A stretch of 38,129 nt of DNA from Verrucomicrobiales bacterium (GTDB lineage Bacteria > Verrucomicrobiota > Verrucomicrobiia > Methylacidiphilales > JAAUTS01): positions 1-38,129 of the forward strand of contig JAISCS010000019.1 in the NCBI GenBank assembly GCA_031265365.1. Direction: 5' to 3'. Below the pieces are notes generated by a model. It had not been told where the DNA came from. It was given only the letters and a program-made list of their open reading frames with translations, and ran no database searches. This document shows positions 19,629-29,148 of the stretch, in pieces. The first letter of the stretch is position 1, and each line of letters opens with the position of its first letter. Made by a program: the position numbers and the translations under genes.

Positions 19629-19877
19629 TCAAACTGGCTGACCGTTGGCCCATAACTCCTCGCAGGACAAATCAAGCTCGTCATTCCAGATGATACCGTA
19701 ACCGTGCAAATCAACCCGCACTCGCTCAAAAATACCCGGCAAACTTTTGAGCAAACCGAAAGACTCCCACTTGACAATCAGCGGAGCCACATCGTACTGT
19801 TTGCGTGTGCCGTCCTGAAACTCGACGGCGAGCGTGAGGTTTGCCAGCGGGGTGACAGTTTTTACTTTGTGAAACAT
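19629..19877 (-). CDS. DUF2442-like protein
   Basis: VTPLANLTLAVEFQDGTRKQYDVAPLI...GYGIIWNDELDLSCEELWANG matches DUF2442. Confidence 0.8.
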   Translation of the reverse strand: MFHKVKTVTPLANLTLAVEFQDGTRKQYDVAPLIVKWESFGLLKSLPGIFERVRVDLHGYGIIWNDELDLSCEELWANGQPV

Positions 19878-19878
19878 G

Positions 19879-20145
19879 CTATGGGACTCCGGTTAGCTCA
19901 GGGGTGCGACTTTGATAAATTGTTGCGTGTCCCATTTTTTGCACCTCGGCGCGGTGCAAATCCAGCCACTCGGTGACCAAGCGCTGCCCTTTGACCGGCA
20001 GGTCACCTTCCATCATTTCACCAGTGCGGATGTTGAAAACGCCGACGGTGCCATTGTACACCACGTGGATGCGCGGCGGATTATGTTCCGCTTGCTGGAA
20101 GTACATCTTGATAATCATTCCGTAAAATTCACTAATAACTGGCAT
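19879..20145 (-). CDS. DUF4160-like protein
   Basis: MPVISEFYGMIIKMYFQQAEHNPPRIHVVYNG matches DUF4160; adjacent to DUF2442, a common pairing. Confidence 0.8.
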   Translation of the reverse strand: MPVISEFYGMIIKMYFQQAEHNPPRIHVVYNGTVGVFNIRTGEMMEGDLPVKGQRLVTEWLDLHRAEVQKMGHATIYQSRTPELTGVP

Positions 20146-20274
20146 ATGCCGACAGCCTATGACAAAAAGCGCAAATTGCAAGTACTCACCACCAACGGCG
20201 AAGGTTTGCAAGAAATGAGGATTGATACCTTTTATCCTTTCCGATAGACAGGCACAAAAAATCATTCAGGATTA

Positions 20275-20598
20275 GTGAAACAATTTATTGAATCCGCGAT
20301 GAGTAATGCCACAAAACATGATAAAATTCTGTTACAGATTGAAGCGGCGCTTCCACTTCTTCAACTAGAGATAGCTAAAGCTGAAAATGGAATCAAAGCA
20401 GTAGACAGTCTGCGTTCGTTAAAGTTTATCAAAAATCGTCTTGAGGATATGAAGCAAATGATTTGGTCAGACTTAATTCAAAAAGACGAGCGTTACAGGG
20501 GAAGTATGGGACACCTTGTCATTGATACATGGCCTCTCCGTGATCCTTTAGGCTCAAAAATCACCGAGATTGAATATGCGTTCTATCGGCTCAAATGA
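20275..20598 (+). CDS. Hypothetical protein
   Basis: 107-aa open frame, no recognised family. Confidence 0.35.
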   Translation: MKQFIESAMSNATKHDKILLQIEAALPLLQLEIAKAENGIKAVDSLRSLKFIKNRLEDMKQMIWSDLIQKDERYRGSMGHLVIDTWPLRDPLGSKITEIEYAFYRLK

Positions 20599-20683
20599 AA
20601 TGACTGGCATATGCTGAAAGCCTATGACAAAAATATGAGTCTGAGATGCCATATAGTCAATTCTTCAATCACCATCCGTGCCG

Positions 20684-21172
20684 TCATTCTTGCCTGCCCG
20701 ATGGTTTCTTCCGCAAGGCCTCCAACTGCAATACCATCTGCAAATCACGCGGTCGCGCCACGGCACGCTTGGCGACAATCAGCGCGTCCAGACTGATGAT
20801 GCAAACGGTCGCGGCGCCCAATTTTATCGCCTCGCTGACGGTAAGACATTTTTGGTAACCGCCGATGCCCGTGATTTCGCCGAGGCAATCCAGTTGCCCC
20901 CAAGCGGTGCTCAGGTAAATATTTTTCCAATCGCCACGGTCAGCGTCCGCGCGCGTGAACGGCGGTTTGCCGCCGGCGAGCCGATGCACCGGCTGAAGGT
21001 CAGCGACCGCGACGAAAAGTTTTTGCAGATTATCCGGCTCCATGCGGCAGGCGATGTCAATATCCTGCGTCACCAAACTGCTGCCGTGGATATACGCGCC
21101 AAACCCGCCGACGATGATGAAATCAACACGGTATTCCGCGAGGCGACTGATGAGGCGTTCAAACTGTTTCAT
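20684..21172 (-). CDS. Nucleotidyltransferase-fold protein (AbiEii/DUF6036-like)
   Basis: VDFIIVGGFGAYIHGSSLVTQDIDIACRMEPDNLQKL nucleotidyltransferase motif. Confidence 0.7.
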   Translation of the reverse strand: MKQFERLISRLAEYRVDFIIVGGFGAYIHGSSLVTQDIDIACRMEPDNLQKLFVAVADLQPVHRLAGGKPPFTRADADRGDWKNIYLSTAWGQLDCLGEITGIGGYQKCLTVSEAIKLGAATVCIISLDALIVAKRAVARPRDLQMVLQLEALRKKPSGRQE

Positions 21173-21389
21173 GCTTGGCTAAAAATGCGGCGCGCAAAAA
21201 ATCCAATTCATTGGCCATACGGTCATGCTGCCGAATCCGCTCCAGCGGCGTGAGCCGCAAATTTTCCTCCAACAGCGACAGGTCAATGCCGAACGCCTCC
21301 GCCCGCTGCTCCGCCGTCAAGCCGTCATCCGTGCGCCAAAATTTTTCCAACTCCGGCGGCAATTGTGCCAACTCGCTGTTCATCTCCAT
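21159..21389 (-). CDS. Small partner protein overlapping the nucleotidyltransferase gene
   Basis: 76-aa ORF whose 3' end overlaps the start of the 20684-21172 ORF. Confidence 0.55.
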   Translation of the reverse strand: MEMNSELAQLPPELEKFWRTDDGLTAEQRAEAFGIDLSLLEENLRLTPLERIRQHDRMANELDFLRAAFLAKHETV

Positions 21390-21509
21390 ACGCTACCGGT
21401 GATATTTTATTTGGTCAAAAAAATAACACGCTGACGGTGGCACCCACTGTCAGCGGTTAACGTTTGCCAGTAAATGAATGAAAACTGACACCCTTATATT
21501 TACACATGA

Positions 21510-21635
21510 AAATTCCCCGCTCGCGGAGGGGTGGCAGCGCAGACGGACGGGGTGTTTCAGCGTTAGGGGTTTTTCCGTCAAACGCTAAAACACCCCGTCG
21601 GCTGGCGCCGCCACCCCTCTACGAGCGGGGAATTT
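21510..21635. repeat. Palindromic element with ~55-bp arms and a 16-bp loop
   Basis: AATTCCCCGCTCG..GGAGGGGTGGC..GGACGGGGTGTTT.AGCGTT mirrored by AACGCTAAAACACCCCGTC..GCCACCCCTC..CGAGCGGGGAATT. Confidence 0.9.
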
Positions 21636-21771
21636 GCTCGCGCCGGAGGCCGGGGCAGTGGGGCATGTGCCGGCGTCGGCGCTGCCATTGCTGACCCCGT
21701 TACTCCGCGCGACATAAGCCAGCGCGAGAAATCTCATCGTCAGCGGTGGCGCTTGATTGTACAATCCGCGC

Positions 21772-23592
21772 GTGGCTTTGTTGCAACTTAAAAATGTGTC
21801 TTTGCGCTACAGCGCCGCGCCGTTGCTGGATGGCGTGGATTTTCAGCTCGCGGCCGGGGAGCGCGTGTGTTTGCTCGGACGCAATGGCTGTGGGAAGACC
21901 AGTTTGCTGCGCGTCATCGCCGGCGAGGAGTCGCCCAGCGGCGGCGAGTTGATTCGCGTCAACGGCATCACCGTCAGCCGGCTCGCGCAGGAGATTCCCG
22001 AAAATATTTCCGGCACCACCGTCAGCGTCATTCGCGGCGGTCTGCCCGCTGGCCGTCACGAGGAGGAGTGGGAGGCGGCGCGCCGCGTTGAGTCGTTGAT
22101 GACGGCGATGCGGTTGCCCGCCGACGGTGATTTCGCCGCGTTGTCCGGCGGGTTGCGGCGGCGCGTGTTGCTGGCGCGCGCGCTGGCGGGGCGGCCCGAG
22201 GTGTTGTTGCTCGATGAACCGACCAATCATCTCGATGTTGACGCGATTTTGTGGCTGGAGAATTTTTTGCTGGCCAGCGGCACCGCGCTGTTCTTCGTCA
22301 CGCACGACCGCGCGTTTTTGAAAAAGCTGGCGACGCGCATTGTCGAGCTTGACCGCGGCAAGTTATCGTCGTGGGACTGTGATTACGCCACGTATCTCGT
22401 CCGCAAGGAGGCGTGGCTCGAGGCCGAGGAGAAAAACCGGGCGGCGTTTGACCAAAAACTCGCGCGGGAAGAGGCGTGGCTGCGGCAGGGCGTCAAGGCG
22501 CGGCGCACGCGCAACGAGGGGCGGGTGCGCGCGCTGGAGCGGATGCGGCGCGAGCGGCAGCGACGGCGGGAGCGGCCGGGTGAGGTCAAACTCGGCGTCA
22601 CCGACGGCGGCGTGTCGGGGCGGAAAGTCATCACCGCCGAGAATGTCCATTTCGCTTACGGCGACCAGGTCATCGTCAGCGGCTTCAGCACGGAAATTTG
22701 GCGCGGCGACAAAATCGGCATCGTCGGCGCGAACGGCGCGGGCAAGACGACATTGCTGAAGTTGTTGCTGGGGCAACTGGCGCCGTCGGCTGGCGGCGTG
22801 CGGCACGGCGCGAATTTGCAAGTCGTGTACCTCGACCAACTCCGCGCCATTGACGGCGGGCGGACCGTCGCGCAAAACGTCGCGGGCGCCGCCGAGAGCG
22901 TCGTGTTCCAGGGGCGCGCGCGGCACATTCACAGTTACCTCGCGGATTTTTTGTTCGCGCCCGACCGCGCGCGCGCGCCGGCCAAGATTCTCTCCGGCGG
23001 CGAGCGCAACCGGTTGTTATTGGCGAAACTGTTCCTGCAACCCGCCAACGTGCTGGTCCTCGACGAGCCGACCAACGACCTCGACGCCGAGACGCTGGAG
23101 TTGCTGGAAAATTTGCTGGTGGAATACGCGGGCACGCTGCTGCTGGTGTCGCACGACCGCGCGTTTTTGGATGAAGTTTGCACCAGCACGCTCGTCTTCG
23201 GCGCTGACGGTGAGATTACCGAGTTCAACGGCGGTTACAGTGATTGGCTCCGGCAACGTGGCACAGGCAATCCTGCCTGTGTTTCGAGCGGCGGAGCCGC
23301 TGACAGTGGGCACACAGGCAGGATTGCCTGTGCTACGTTGCCGAAACCGCGCCGCCCGCGCAAGTTTTTGAACCGCGAGCAATGGGAACTCGACGCGCTG
23401 CCCGCCAGGATTGAGCAACTCGAAGCCGCGCAGGAGGAATTGTCGCGGCAACTCTGGGCGCCGGAGCTTTACCAAAAAGAGCCTGGCAAAGTTTCCGTAT
23501 TAAAGTCACAGTCAGCGGCGCTGGCAACGGAAATCAAGGCTGCCTACGCCCGTTGGGAGGAGTTGGAGCGCCTCCGTGAAGAATTTACTTAG
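21772..23592 (+). CDS. ABC-F family ATPase (Uup-like)
   Basis: Two ABC cassettes: LLGRNGCGKTSLL / LSGGLRRRVLLARAL / LLLDEPTNHLD and GANGAGKTTLLKLL / LSGGERNRLLLAKL / LDEPTNDLD; GTG start preferred. Confidence 0.93.
   Translation: MALLQLKNVSLRYSAAPLLDGVDFQLAAGERVCLLGRNGCGKTSLLRVIAGEESPSGGELIRVNGITVSRLAQEIPENISGTTVSVIRGGLPAGRHEEEWEAARRVESLMTAMRLPADGDFAALSGGLRRRVLLARALAGRPEVLLLDEPTNHLDVDAILWLENFLLASGTALFFVTHDRAFLKKLATRIVELDRGKLSSWDCDYATYLVRKEAWLEAEEKNRAAFDQKLAREEAWLRQGVKARRTRNEGRVRALERMRRERQRRRERPGEVKLGVTDGGVSGRKVITAENVHFAYGDQVIVSGFSTEIWRGDKIGIVGANGAGKTTLLKLLLGQLAPSAGGVRHGANLQVVYLDQLRAIDGGRTVAQNVAGAAESVVFQGRARHIHSYLADFLFAPDRARAPAKILSGGERNRLLLAKLFLQPANVLVLDEPTNDLDAETLELLENLLVEYAGTLLLVSHDRAFLDEVCTSTLVFGADGEITEFNGGYSDWLRQRGTGNPACVSSGGAADSGHTGRIACATLPKPRRPRKFLNREQWELDALPARIEQLEAAQEELSRQLWAPELYQKEPGKVSVLKSQSAALATEIKAAYARWEELERLREEFT
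23251..23343. repeat. Palindromic element (32-bp arms, one mismatch) inside the ABC-F coding sequence
   Basis: Arms 23251-23282 and 23312-23343, CGGCAACGTGGCACAGGCAATCCTGCCTGTGT and its reverse complement; 29-bp loop. Confidence 0.95.
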
Positions 23593-23867
23593 TGAGGAAC
23601 CTAAAAATCAACCGACGCGCTACCCGAAATTCCCCTTGGCCCCTCCGCCCAAGGGTCTAGGTTATCTCCATGAGCGTCACCGGTGACCGCGTGGCGCGCG
23701 GTGCAGCCAAGTTGCACGACTGGGATGCCGTGAAGCTCAATCTCGGCTGATAATGCCGGGGAATCCCGAAAAACTTTTTCAAAAAAAGTTTGACAACTTC
23801 AGTCATTCCTTTATTTTTCGCAAAATGTTTTTTGTGTTTGACAACGTAGTGGCAGGGCTTTTAAGCT

Positions 23868-23899
23868 CTTCGCATCTTCGCATCTTCGCATCTTCGCAT
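23868..23899. repeat. Tandem octanucleotide (CTTCGCAT)x4
   Basis: Direct reading. Confidence 0.95.
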
Positions 23900-24070
23900 C
23901 TGGCATGACTCCTGCCCCGCTCCGTTAATTTGCCCGCAAAGTTTTACCCGTTTCATTCCTCATGAGGTAGAATGCCGTTCGTCAGCGGCATTGCAAAATT
24001 CACCTTCCATGAAGGGCCGGCCGCGCCACGGACGGGGTAGTCCGGCGTTATTATGGAGTCTTATAACACC

Positions 24071-25240
24071 ATGAACAAAACGTTGCTTTTTATTTTGGCG
24101 CTGACGGTGGCGACGGCGCGCGGGGCGGTTGAATACACGGAGGCCGAGGGCGCCGGCAGTGGCAAGACGGAGGCGGTCGCGGTGGTGGCGGCGTTGCGCG
24201 CGTGCGTGGCGCAGGTGTGCGGGGTGGACATCGCCGGCGATACCAATCTGTCCATCGTCAGCGTCACGCTGGCCGGGAACGGCGGGGATAAAAGCAAGGT
24301 GTCGGAAAAATTGCGGCACCGCGTCAGCGAGAGCACCAAAGGGCGCGTGGCGTCGTATCAAATCCTCGACGTGAATCCAAACGCCGCTGACGGTGTCACC
24401 GCGCGCGTGTCGGCGAAAATCGCCAGGTATCTCGACCCGCAGACGCAGCGCAAGCGGCTCGCGCTGGTGCCGTTTCGCGCGGCGGCGGACGGCTTCATCG
24501 TCAGCGGGAAAAAAGTTCCGGCGGCGGACATCACCTCGGAGCTGTCGCAGGCGCTGGCGGTGAACCTCGTGTCCGCGCGCAAGTTCGCGGTGCTGGACCG
24601 CGAGTATTTGAACGAAATTTCGCGCGAGCACCAACTCATTGCCTCGTCGGCGGTGAGCGATGACGAGTTGTGCAAACTCGGCGCGCTGGCCGGCGCGGAT
24701 TATCTCGTGTGCGGCACCCTGCGCGATTTCACGACGGCCAGCGAGGCGCTGACGGTGCCCGGCGCGGGCGGCGCGACGGTCGCGCAACTCACCGGCGGCG
24801 CGGCGCTGGGGTTGCGAATCCTGGACGTGGCGACCTCGCAAATCAAATTCGCCGACAGTTTGAACTTCCGCTTGCTGCTCGCCGGCGCCGGGCAATCCAC
24901 CAGCATGGAATTGTGCGACATCGCGGCGGCCGGATTGGCGCAAAAAATCATGGAGGCGATTTACCCGCTGATGGTGATATCCGCCGACGGCGGCGAAGTG
25001 GTGCTCAATCAAGGCGGCGAGATGGTGCGGGCGGGGGCGCGCTACGAGTTGTTCACGTTCGGCGCGGAAATGATTGACCCGGTGACCGGCGAGTCCTTGG
25101 GCCGGCGCGAGAAAAAATGCGCGACGGTGGAAATCGTCGAGAGCAAACCGAAGTTCAGCGAGGCGCGCGTGCTGGAGCAAACGGGCGATTTGGCGGAGCT
25201 TTTGAAACAGGGCAAAATCGCGGCGCGGCCGCAAAAATAA
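24071..25240 (+). CDS. Secreted CsgG-like protein
   Basis: Signal peptide MNKTLLFILALTVATARGA; VNLVSARKFAVLDREYLNEISREHQL...LGALAGADYLVCGTLRDF resembles CsgG-type folds. Confidence 0.6.
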   Translation: MNKTLLFILALTVATARGAVEYTEAEGAGSGKTEAVAVVAALRACVAQVCGVDIAGDTNLSIVSVTLAGNGGDKSKVSEKLRHRVSESTKGRVASYQILDVNPNAADGVTARVSAKIARYLDPQTQRKRLALVPFRAAADGFIVSGKKVPAADITSELSQALAVNLVSARKFAVLDREYLNEISREHQLIASSAVSDDELCKLGALAGADYLVCGTLRDFTTASEALTVPGAGGATVAQLTGGAALGLRILDVATSQIKFADSLNFRLLLAGAGQSTSMELCDIAAAGLAQKIMEAIYPLMVISADGGEVVLNQGGEMVRAGARYELFTFGAEMIDPVTGESLGRREKKCATVEIVESKPKFSEARVLEQTGDLAELLKQGKIAARPQK

Positions 25241-25254
25241 GTTTTGGAAAAATT

Positions 25255-26595
25255 ATGATGAACACGACCGGCCTGAAAAAATTAGGCGCGACGCTGACGC
25301 TGACGATGGCGCTGGCAGTCGCGGGAAACGCGGAAGAAGCAAAAACGGCGCCAGTGCCGGCGGCCCCCGTCGCTGACGGTGGCGCGGGGGTCGAGAGCAC
25401 CGCGGATTTTCTCGACAACTCGCCGGAAGCGCTCGGCGCGGTGGTCAGCAAGGCGAAAGGCTCCGCCGAAAAATATCTCGCCGCGAAGGGCTGGCACCCC
25501 GGTGTCAACAGCGACGGCAAATACGTCGCGATTGGCGAGGGGCCGATTGACGCCGCGCCGACGGACCGGGATTTTCAACTCAAGCGGGTCAACGCCTTCC
25601 AGCGCGCGATGTTGAACGCGAAGGAGGAAATCGCCAAATACTACGCGCAAAACATCCGCGTGGAAGTGCTGTCAAAATACTCGACCACGTCCGGCGCGGC
25701 GCGGCAGGTGCAGTGGGAAGCGGCGGCGGAGAACAACACCGGCGCGAGCATCGCGGCGAAATTGAACCTGTTGCTCGCCGCGAAACTGGACAAGGCGCTC
25801 GCGGCGGAAGGCGTGCCGGTGAACTCACCGTCAGCGGGCAAGCGCGCGGGCGAGTTGCTGAACAGCGACTTGTTCAGCCAGTTGGTCGAGCGCACGGCGC
25901 GCGCCACGGTCAGCGGCTTGATTTGCTCGAAAATTTACGAGGAAGACAGGCACGTCGCGGTGGCGGCGTATTATTCGCCAAGCACCCGGTTGCTCGCCAA
26001 CGCGCTGCGTGGCGGCGGCGCGGCACCGGCGGCGACGCCGCGCCAGGGGCCGCTCGGCGCGTGGGTCGGCGCGCTGACGCCGGCGGAATTGTATCCGTCG
26101 TTCGGCGTGCAACTTGCCGCCGACGAGCGCGGCAACATCGTGATTTTGTCCTACGGCCAGATGCCCGCGCAGAGCGACAGCAAACTCGCCGTCCGCAACG
26201 CGCGCACCAGCGCCGAGGCGCTGGCCGACGGCTACCTCCGGCAGTTCGCCGGCGAGCAGGTGGCCTTTTATAATTTGACGAACGTGCTGGAAAGTTCCAG
26301 GGAATTTGACGACGGCACCGCCGACAAACTCGCGGGCGAGGCGTCGGAAACCAAAATCAGGGCTGTCGCCGCCGGCCTCAACATCAGCGGCATCCAGACG
26401 CTGCGGCAGTGGGAAACGAAGGACACGCGCGGCGGCAAAATCATCGTCGGCACCGTGCGCGCGTGGACGTTGCAAAGTTCCAGGGAAGCGAAAGCGGCGG
26501 CGGCGGGAAAAGTTTTGCCGGCGGCGAAGTCACCGTCAGCGGGCGGCGAGGCGAAATCGTATAGGCAGGAAGGCTTGGAAAGCCAGGATTTTTAA
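25255..26595 (+). CDS. Secreted protein, unknown function, in the CsgG/LpoB-like operon
   Basis: Signal peptide MMNTTGLKKLGATLTLTMALAVAGNA; long ORF contiguous with neighbours. Confidence 0.6.
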   Translation: MMNTTGLKKLGATLTLTMALAVAGNAEEAKTAPVPAAPVADGGAGVESTADFLDNSPEALGAVVSKAKGSAEKYLAAKGWHPGVNSDGKYVAIGEGPIDAAPTDRDFQLKRVNAFQRAMLNAKEEIAKYYAQNIRVEVLSKYSTTSGAARQVQWEAAAENNTGASIAAKLNLLLAAKLDKALAAEGVPVNSPSAGKRAGELLNSDLFSQLVERTARATVSGLICSKIYEEDRHVAVAAYYSPSTRLLANALRGGGAAPAATPRQGPLGAWVGALTPAELYPSFGVQLAADERGNIVILSYGQMPAQSDSKLAVRNARTSAEALADGYLRQFAGEQVAFYNLTNVLESSREFDDGTADKLAGEASETKIRAVAAGLNISGIQTLRQWETKDTRGGKIIVGTVRAWTLQSSREAKAAAAGKVLPAAKSPSAGGEAKSYRQEGLESQDF

Positions 26596-26621
26596 TGGCA
26601 AGAACCAGAAAACCAAAAAAC

Positions 26622-27224
26622 ATGAAACTAACCAACTTAGTGCCACTGTCAGCGGTCGTGCTTATCGGCTGCGCGTCAACCGAGAACCCCGGCGTCCGTT
26701 ACGTTGACCCGAACGCGGTGGGCGCCGTCGCTGGCACCGGCGTCGAGTCGCAGGACATCAACGCCGCCGCCGCGAAAGCCGCGCAGTCCATTGTCAGCGT
26801 ATCGGCGATTGCCCGCGCCGCGACCCCGCCGACGGTGGTCATCACGCCCGTCGCCAACCGCAGCGCGTCGCCGATTGACACGACGCTCTACACGACGAAG
26901 TTGCGCGGCGCGCTGATGGAGCACTCGGCGGGCAAGGTGCGTTTCCTCGCGCGCGACGCCTCGTGGAACGCCAACGCCGCCGAGCAGGCGTTGCGCCAGT
27001 CCGGCCAGGTGGCGGGCGGCGGCACCGCGACGACCGGTCGCGCCGGCGCGACGTATGACTACATTTTGACCGCCGAGTTGTCGGGCCTGTCCGCGGCATC
27101 GTCAGCGGGGCAGAGCGAATATTTTCTCATCGCGTTCAAACTTGTGGATTTCCAGGACCTGCTGGTTTGGGAAAGCCAGTATGAGATTAAGAAGGAAGGG
27201 AAAGTGTCGGCGGTTTATCGGTAA
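26622..27224 (+). CDS. LpoB-like lipoprotein
   Basis: Lipobox LIGCAST; VVITPVANRSASPIDTTLYTTKLRGALMEHSAGKVRFLAR resembles LpoB. Confidence 0.65.
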   Translation: MKLTNLVPLSAVVLIGCASTENPGVRYVDPNAVGAVAGTGVESQDINAAAAKAAQSIVSVSAIARAATPPTVVITPVANRSASPIDTTLYTTKLRGALMEHSAGKVRFLARDASWNANAAEQALRQSGQVAGGGTATTGRAGATYDYILTAELSGLSAASSAGQSEYFLIAFKLVDFQDLLVWESQYEIKKEGKVSAVYR

Positions 27225-27231
27225 ATTTTTT

Positions 27232-28464
27232 ATGAAACTTCTCCCCACCCTCGCACTAGCAGCGGCGTTGTGCCCCGCTTTCACGGTCAGCGGCGGCACC
27301 CGCTCGGCGTCCGGCGAGGAGGTGCCATCGCCAGTTCTCGCGGCGGCCGAGCAGCGCGTGACGGGGGAAAACATTCCCGCGCCGTTGCGGCCGCATTTTG
27401 TCCGGCTGTACAGCGAGGGGCCGCAAAACGCCGTGCTGCACAACATGCGCGGCGGGTTGGCGGCGTTCCGCGCCAGACATTTTGAGTTGGCGAAAAAATG
27501 TCTCGACGACGCCATCGCCGGCATGGAAAACCTGATTGCCGGAGGCAAGCGGGCGGAGGACGCCAAGAGCGATTTTGTCGAGGAACGCCGCAAGTGGTTC
27601 AAAGGCGAAAATTACGAGCAGTCGGCGCTGTATTTTTATCGCGGCTTGCTGTATTTGCGCGACGGCGATTTCGGCAACGCGGCGGCATGTTTCAAGCGTT
27701 GCGAAATCATGGACATCACCGGCGACGACGCGAGGGATTTCGCGGGCGACTGGTATGCCGGCGAGCTCGCGCTGGCGCTGGCCTCGCGTTTGAACGGTTA
27801 TGCCGCTGACAGTGATGCGGCGTTGCGGCGCGCCGCCGGTTTTTCTTTCGCGCAATTCGTTCAAGTGCCGCCGCCGACCGCGACGACGAACACGCTGTTG
27901 GTGGTCGAGACCGGCAGCGGGCCGGAAAAATACGGCGACGGGCAATATAACGAAAAATTGAAATACCGGGTCAAGCGCCCGTTCACCGTCAGCGTCAACG
28001 CCAACGGGGTGTCAACGTCAGCGGCGGAGGATTTGTTTTTCCAGGCGACCACGCGCGGCACCCGGCAGGTGGATTACATTCTCAACAGCAAGGCGGAGCT
28101 GAAGGAAGACCTTGGCAAAGCCGGCGTGGGGCTGGCGGCGGCCGCGTTCACCGCCGCCGCGATTGCCGCGCGGGTGGACGGCGGCACGACGGCGCTGGCG
28201 GTGGGCGGCGGGCTGGCGGTGGCGTCCGTCGGCACCATGATTGTTTCCTCCCTGACCACGCCGCAGGCGGACACGCGCGCGTGGCATAATTTGCCGCGCT
28301 CGATTTTTTTGCTGCATCTCGAAACGCCCGCCGGCACGGACAACATCACCGTCAGCGGACTCACGCCCGACGGCAAAACCACTTACACCAAGAGCGTGCC
28401 GCTCCACACCGTCAGCGGCGCCGGCACGAATTTCAAAATCGGCTTTGCCAAATTTGACCATTGA
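27232..28464 (+). CDS. COG3014-like secreted protein
   Basis: N-terminal signal segment; ALYFYRGLLYLRDGDFGNAAACFKRCEIMD TPR-like region; position between LpoB-like and YcfL-like genes. Confidence 0.55.
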   Translation: MKLLPTLALAAALCPAFTVSGGTRSASGEEVPSPVLAAAEQRVTGENIPAPLRPHFVRLYSEGPQNAVLHNMRGGLAAFRARHFELAKKCLDDAIAGMENLIAGGKRAEDAKSDFVEERRKWFKGENYEQSALYFYRGLLYLRDGDFGNAAACFKRCEIMDITGDDARDFAGDWYAGELALALASRLNGYAADSDAALRRAAGFSFAQFVQVPPPTATTNTLLVVETGSGPEKYGDGQYNEKLKYRVKRPFTVSVNANGVSTSAAEDLFFQATTRGTRQVDYILNSKAELKEDLGKAGVGLAAAAFTAAAIAARVDGGTTALAVGGGLAVASVGTMIVSSLTTPQADTRAWHNLPRSIFLLHLETPAGTDNITVSGLTPDGKTTYTKSVPLHTVSGAGTNFKIGFAKFDH

Positions 28465-28481
28465 ATCAGCCGGAAAAATTT

Positions 28482-29135
28482 ATGGACATTAAAATGACAA
28501 TAAAAAAAGTGTCAGGGAAAAAACTGGAATTGAATTTGCTCGCGTGCGCGGCGCTGGCGCTGACCATGATAGGCTGCGCCAGCGCGCCGACGCCGGCGGT
28601 GCCGGTGGACACGTTCGACGCCGAGCTGGACGATGTGCCGGAATTCGTCCAGCGCAACAAATTCGGCATTCCCGACGGCACTTACGAGCGCGTGGAAATG
28701 AAAAGCGCGTTGTTTTCTTACGACACCATCACGTGGAAATTCACCGTCAGCGGCAAAAATTTCACCTGGCTGATAACGGAGAAAAAAGGCAAGAATCCTG
28801 ACATCATGCGGCTGGACGGGCACCTCGCCGGCGGTCCCGGCGGCGCGGTCGCCACCGTCAGCGACGGACGCGCACTGACGTCCGGCATTTTGTATTACCG
28901 CGACAACTATGACGGCACCGTCAATACACTTATCAGCGTCAATGCCGCGTCCGCCACCCAGCAAGGCTATACCGAGGCCACGCAATATCGCGCGAACAAA
29001 ATGCGCGGGCAGACGGTGCCGCTGCGTTACCAGCAAAGCCAGTTGTTGATGGACGACGGCGGCAAAAAACCGAAAATCCTGCGCCATACCGGCGCCGGCG
29101 AGGAAACCACTCCCGCCGCCGTCACCGGGAATTGA
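28482..29135 (+). CDS. Putative lipoprotein
   Basis: Lipobox LTMIGCASAP. Confidence 0.6.
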   Translation: MDIKMTIKKVSGKKLELNLLACAALALTMIGCASAPTPAVPVDTFDAELDDVPEFVQRNKFGIPDGTYERVEMKSALFSYDTITWKFTVSGKNFTWLITEKKGKNPDIMRLDGHLAGGPGGAVATVSDGRALTSGILYYRDNYDGTVNTLISVNAASATQQGYTEATQYRANKMRGQTVPLRYQQSQLLMDDGGKKPKILRHTGAGEETTPAAVTGN

Positions 29136-29148
29136 ACACCAAACAACC

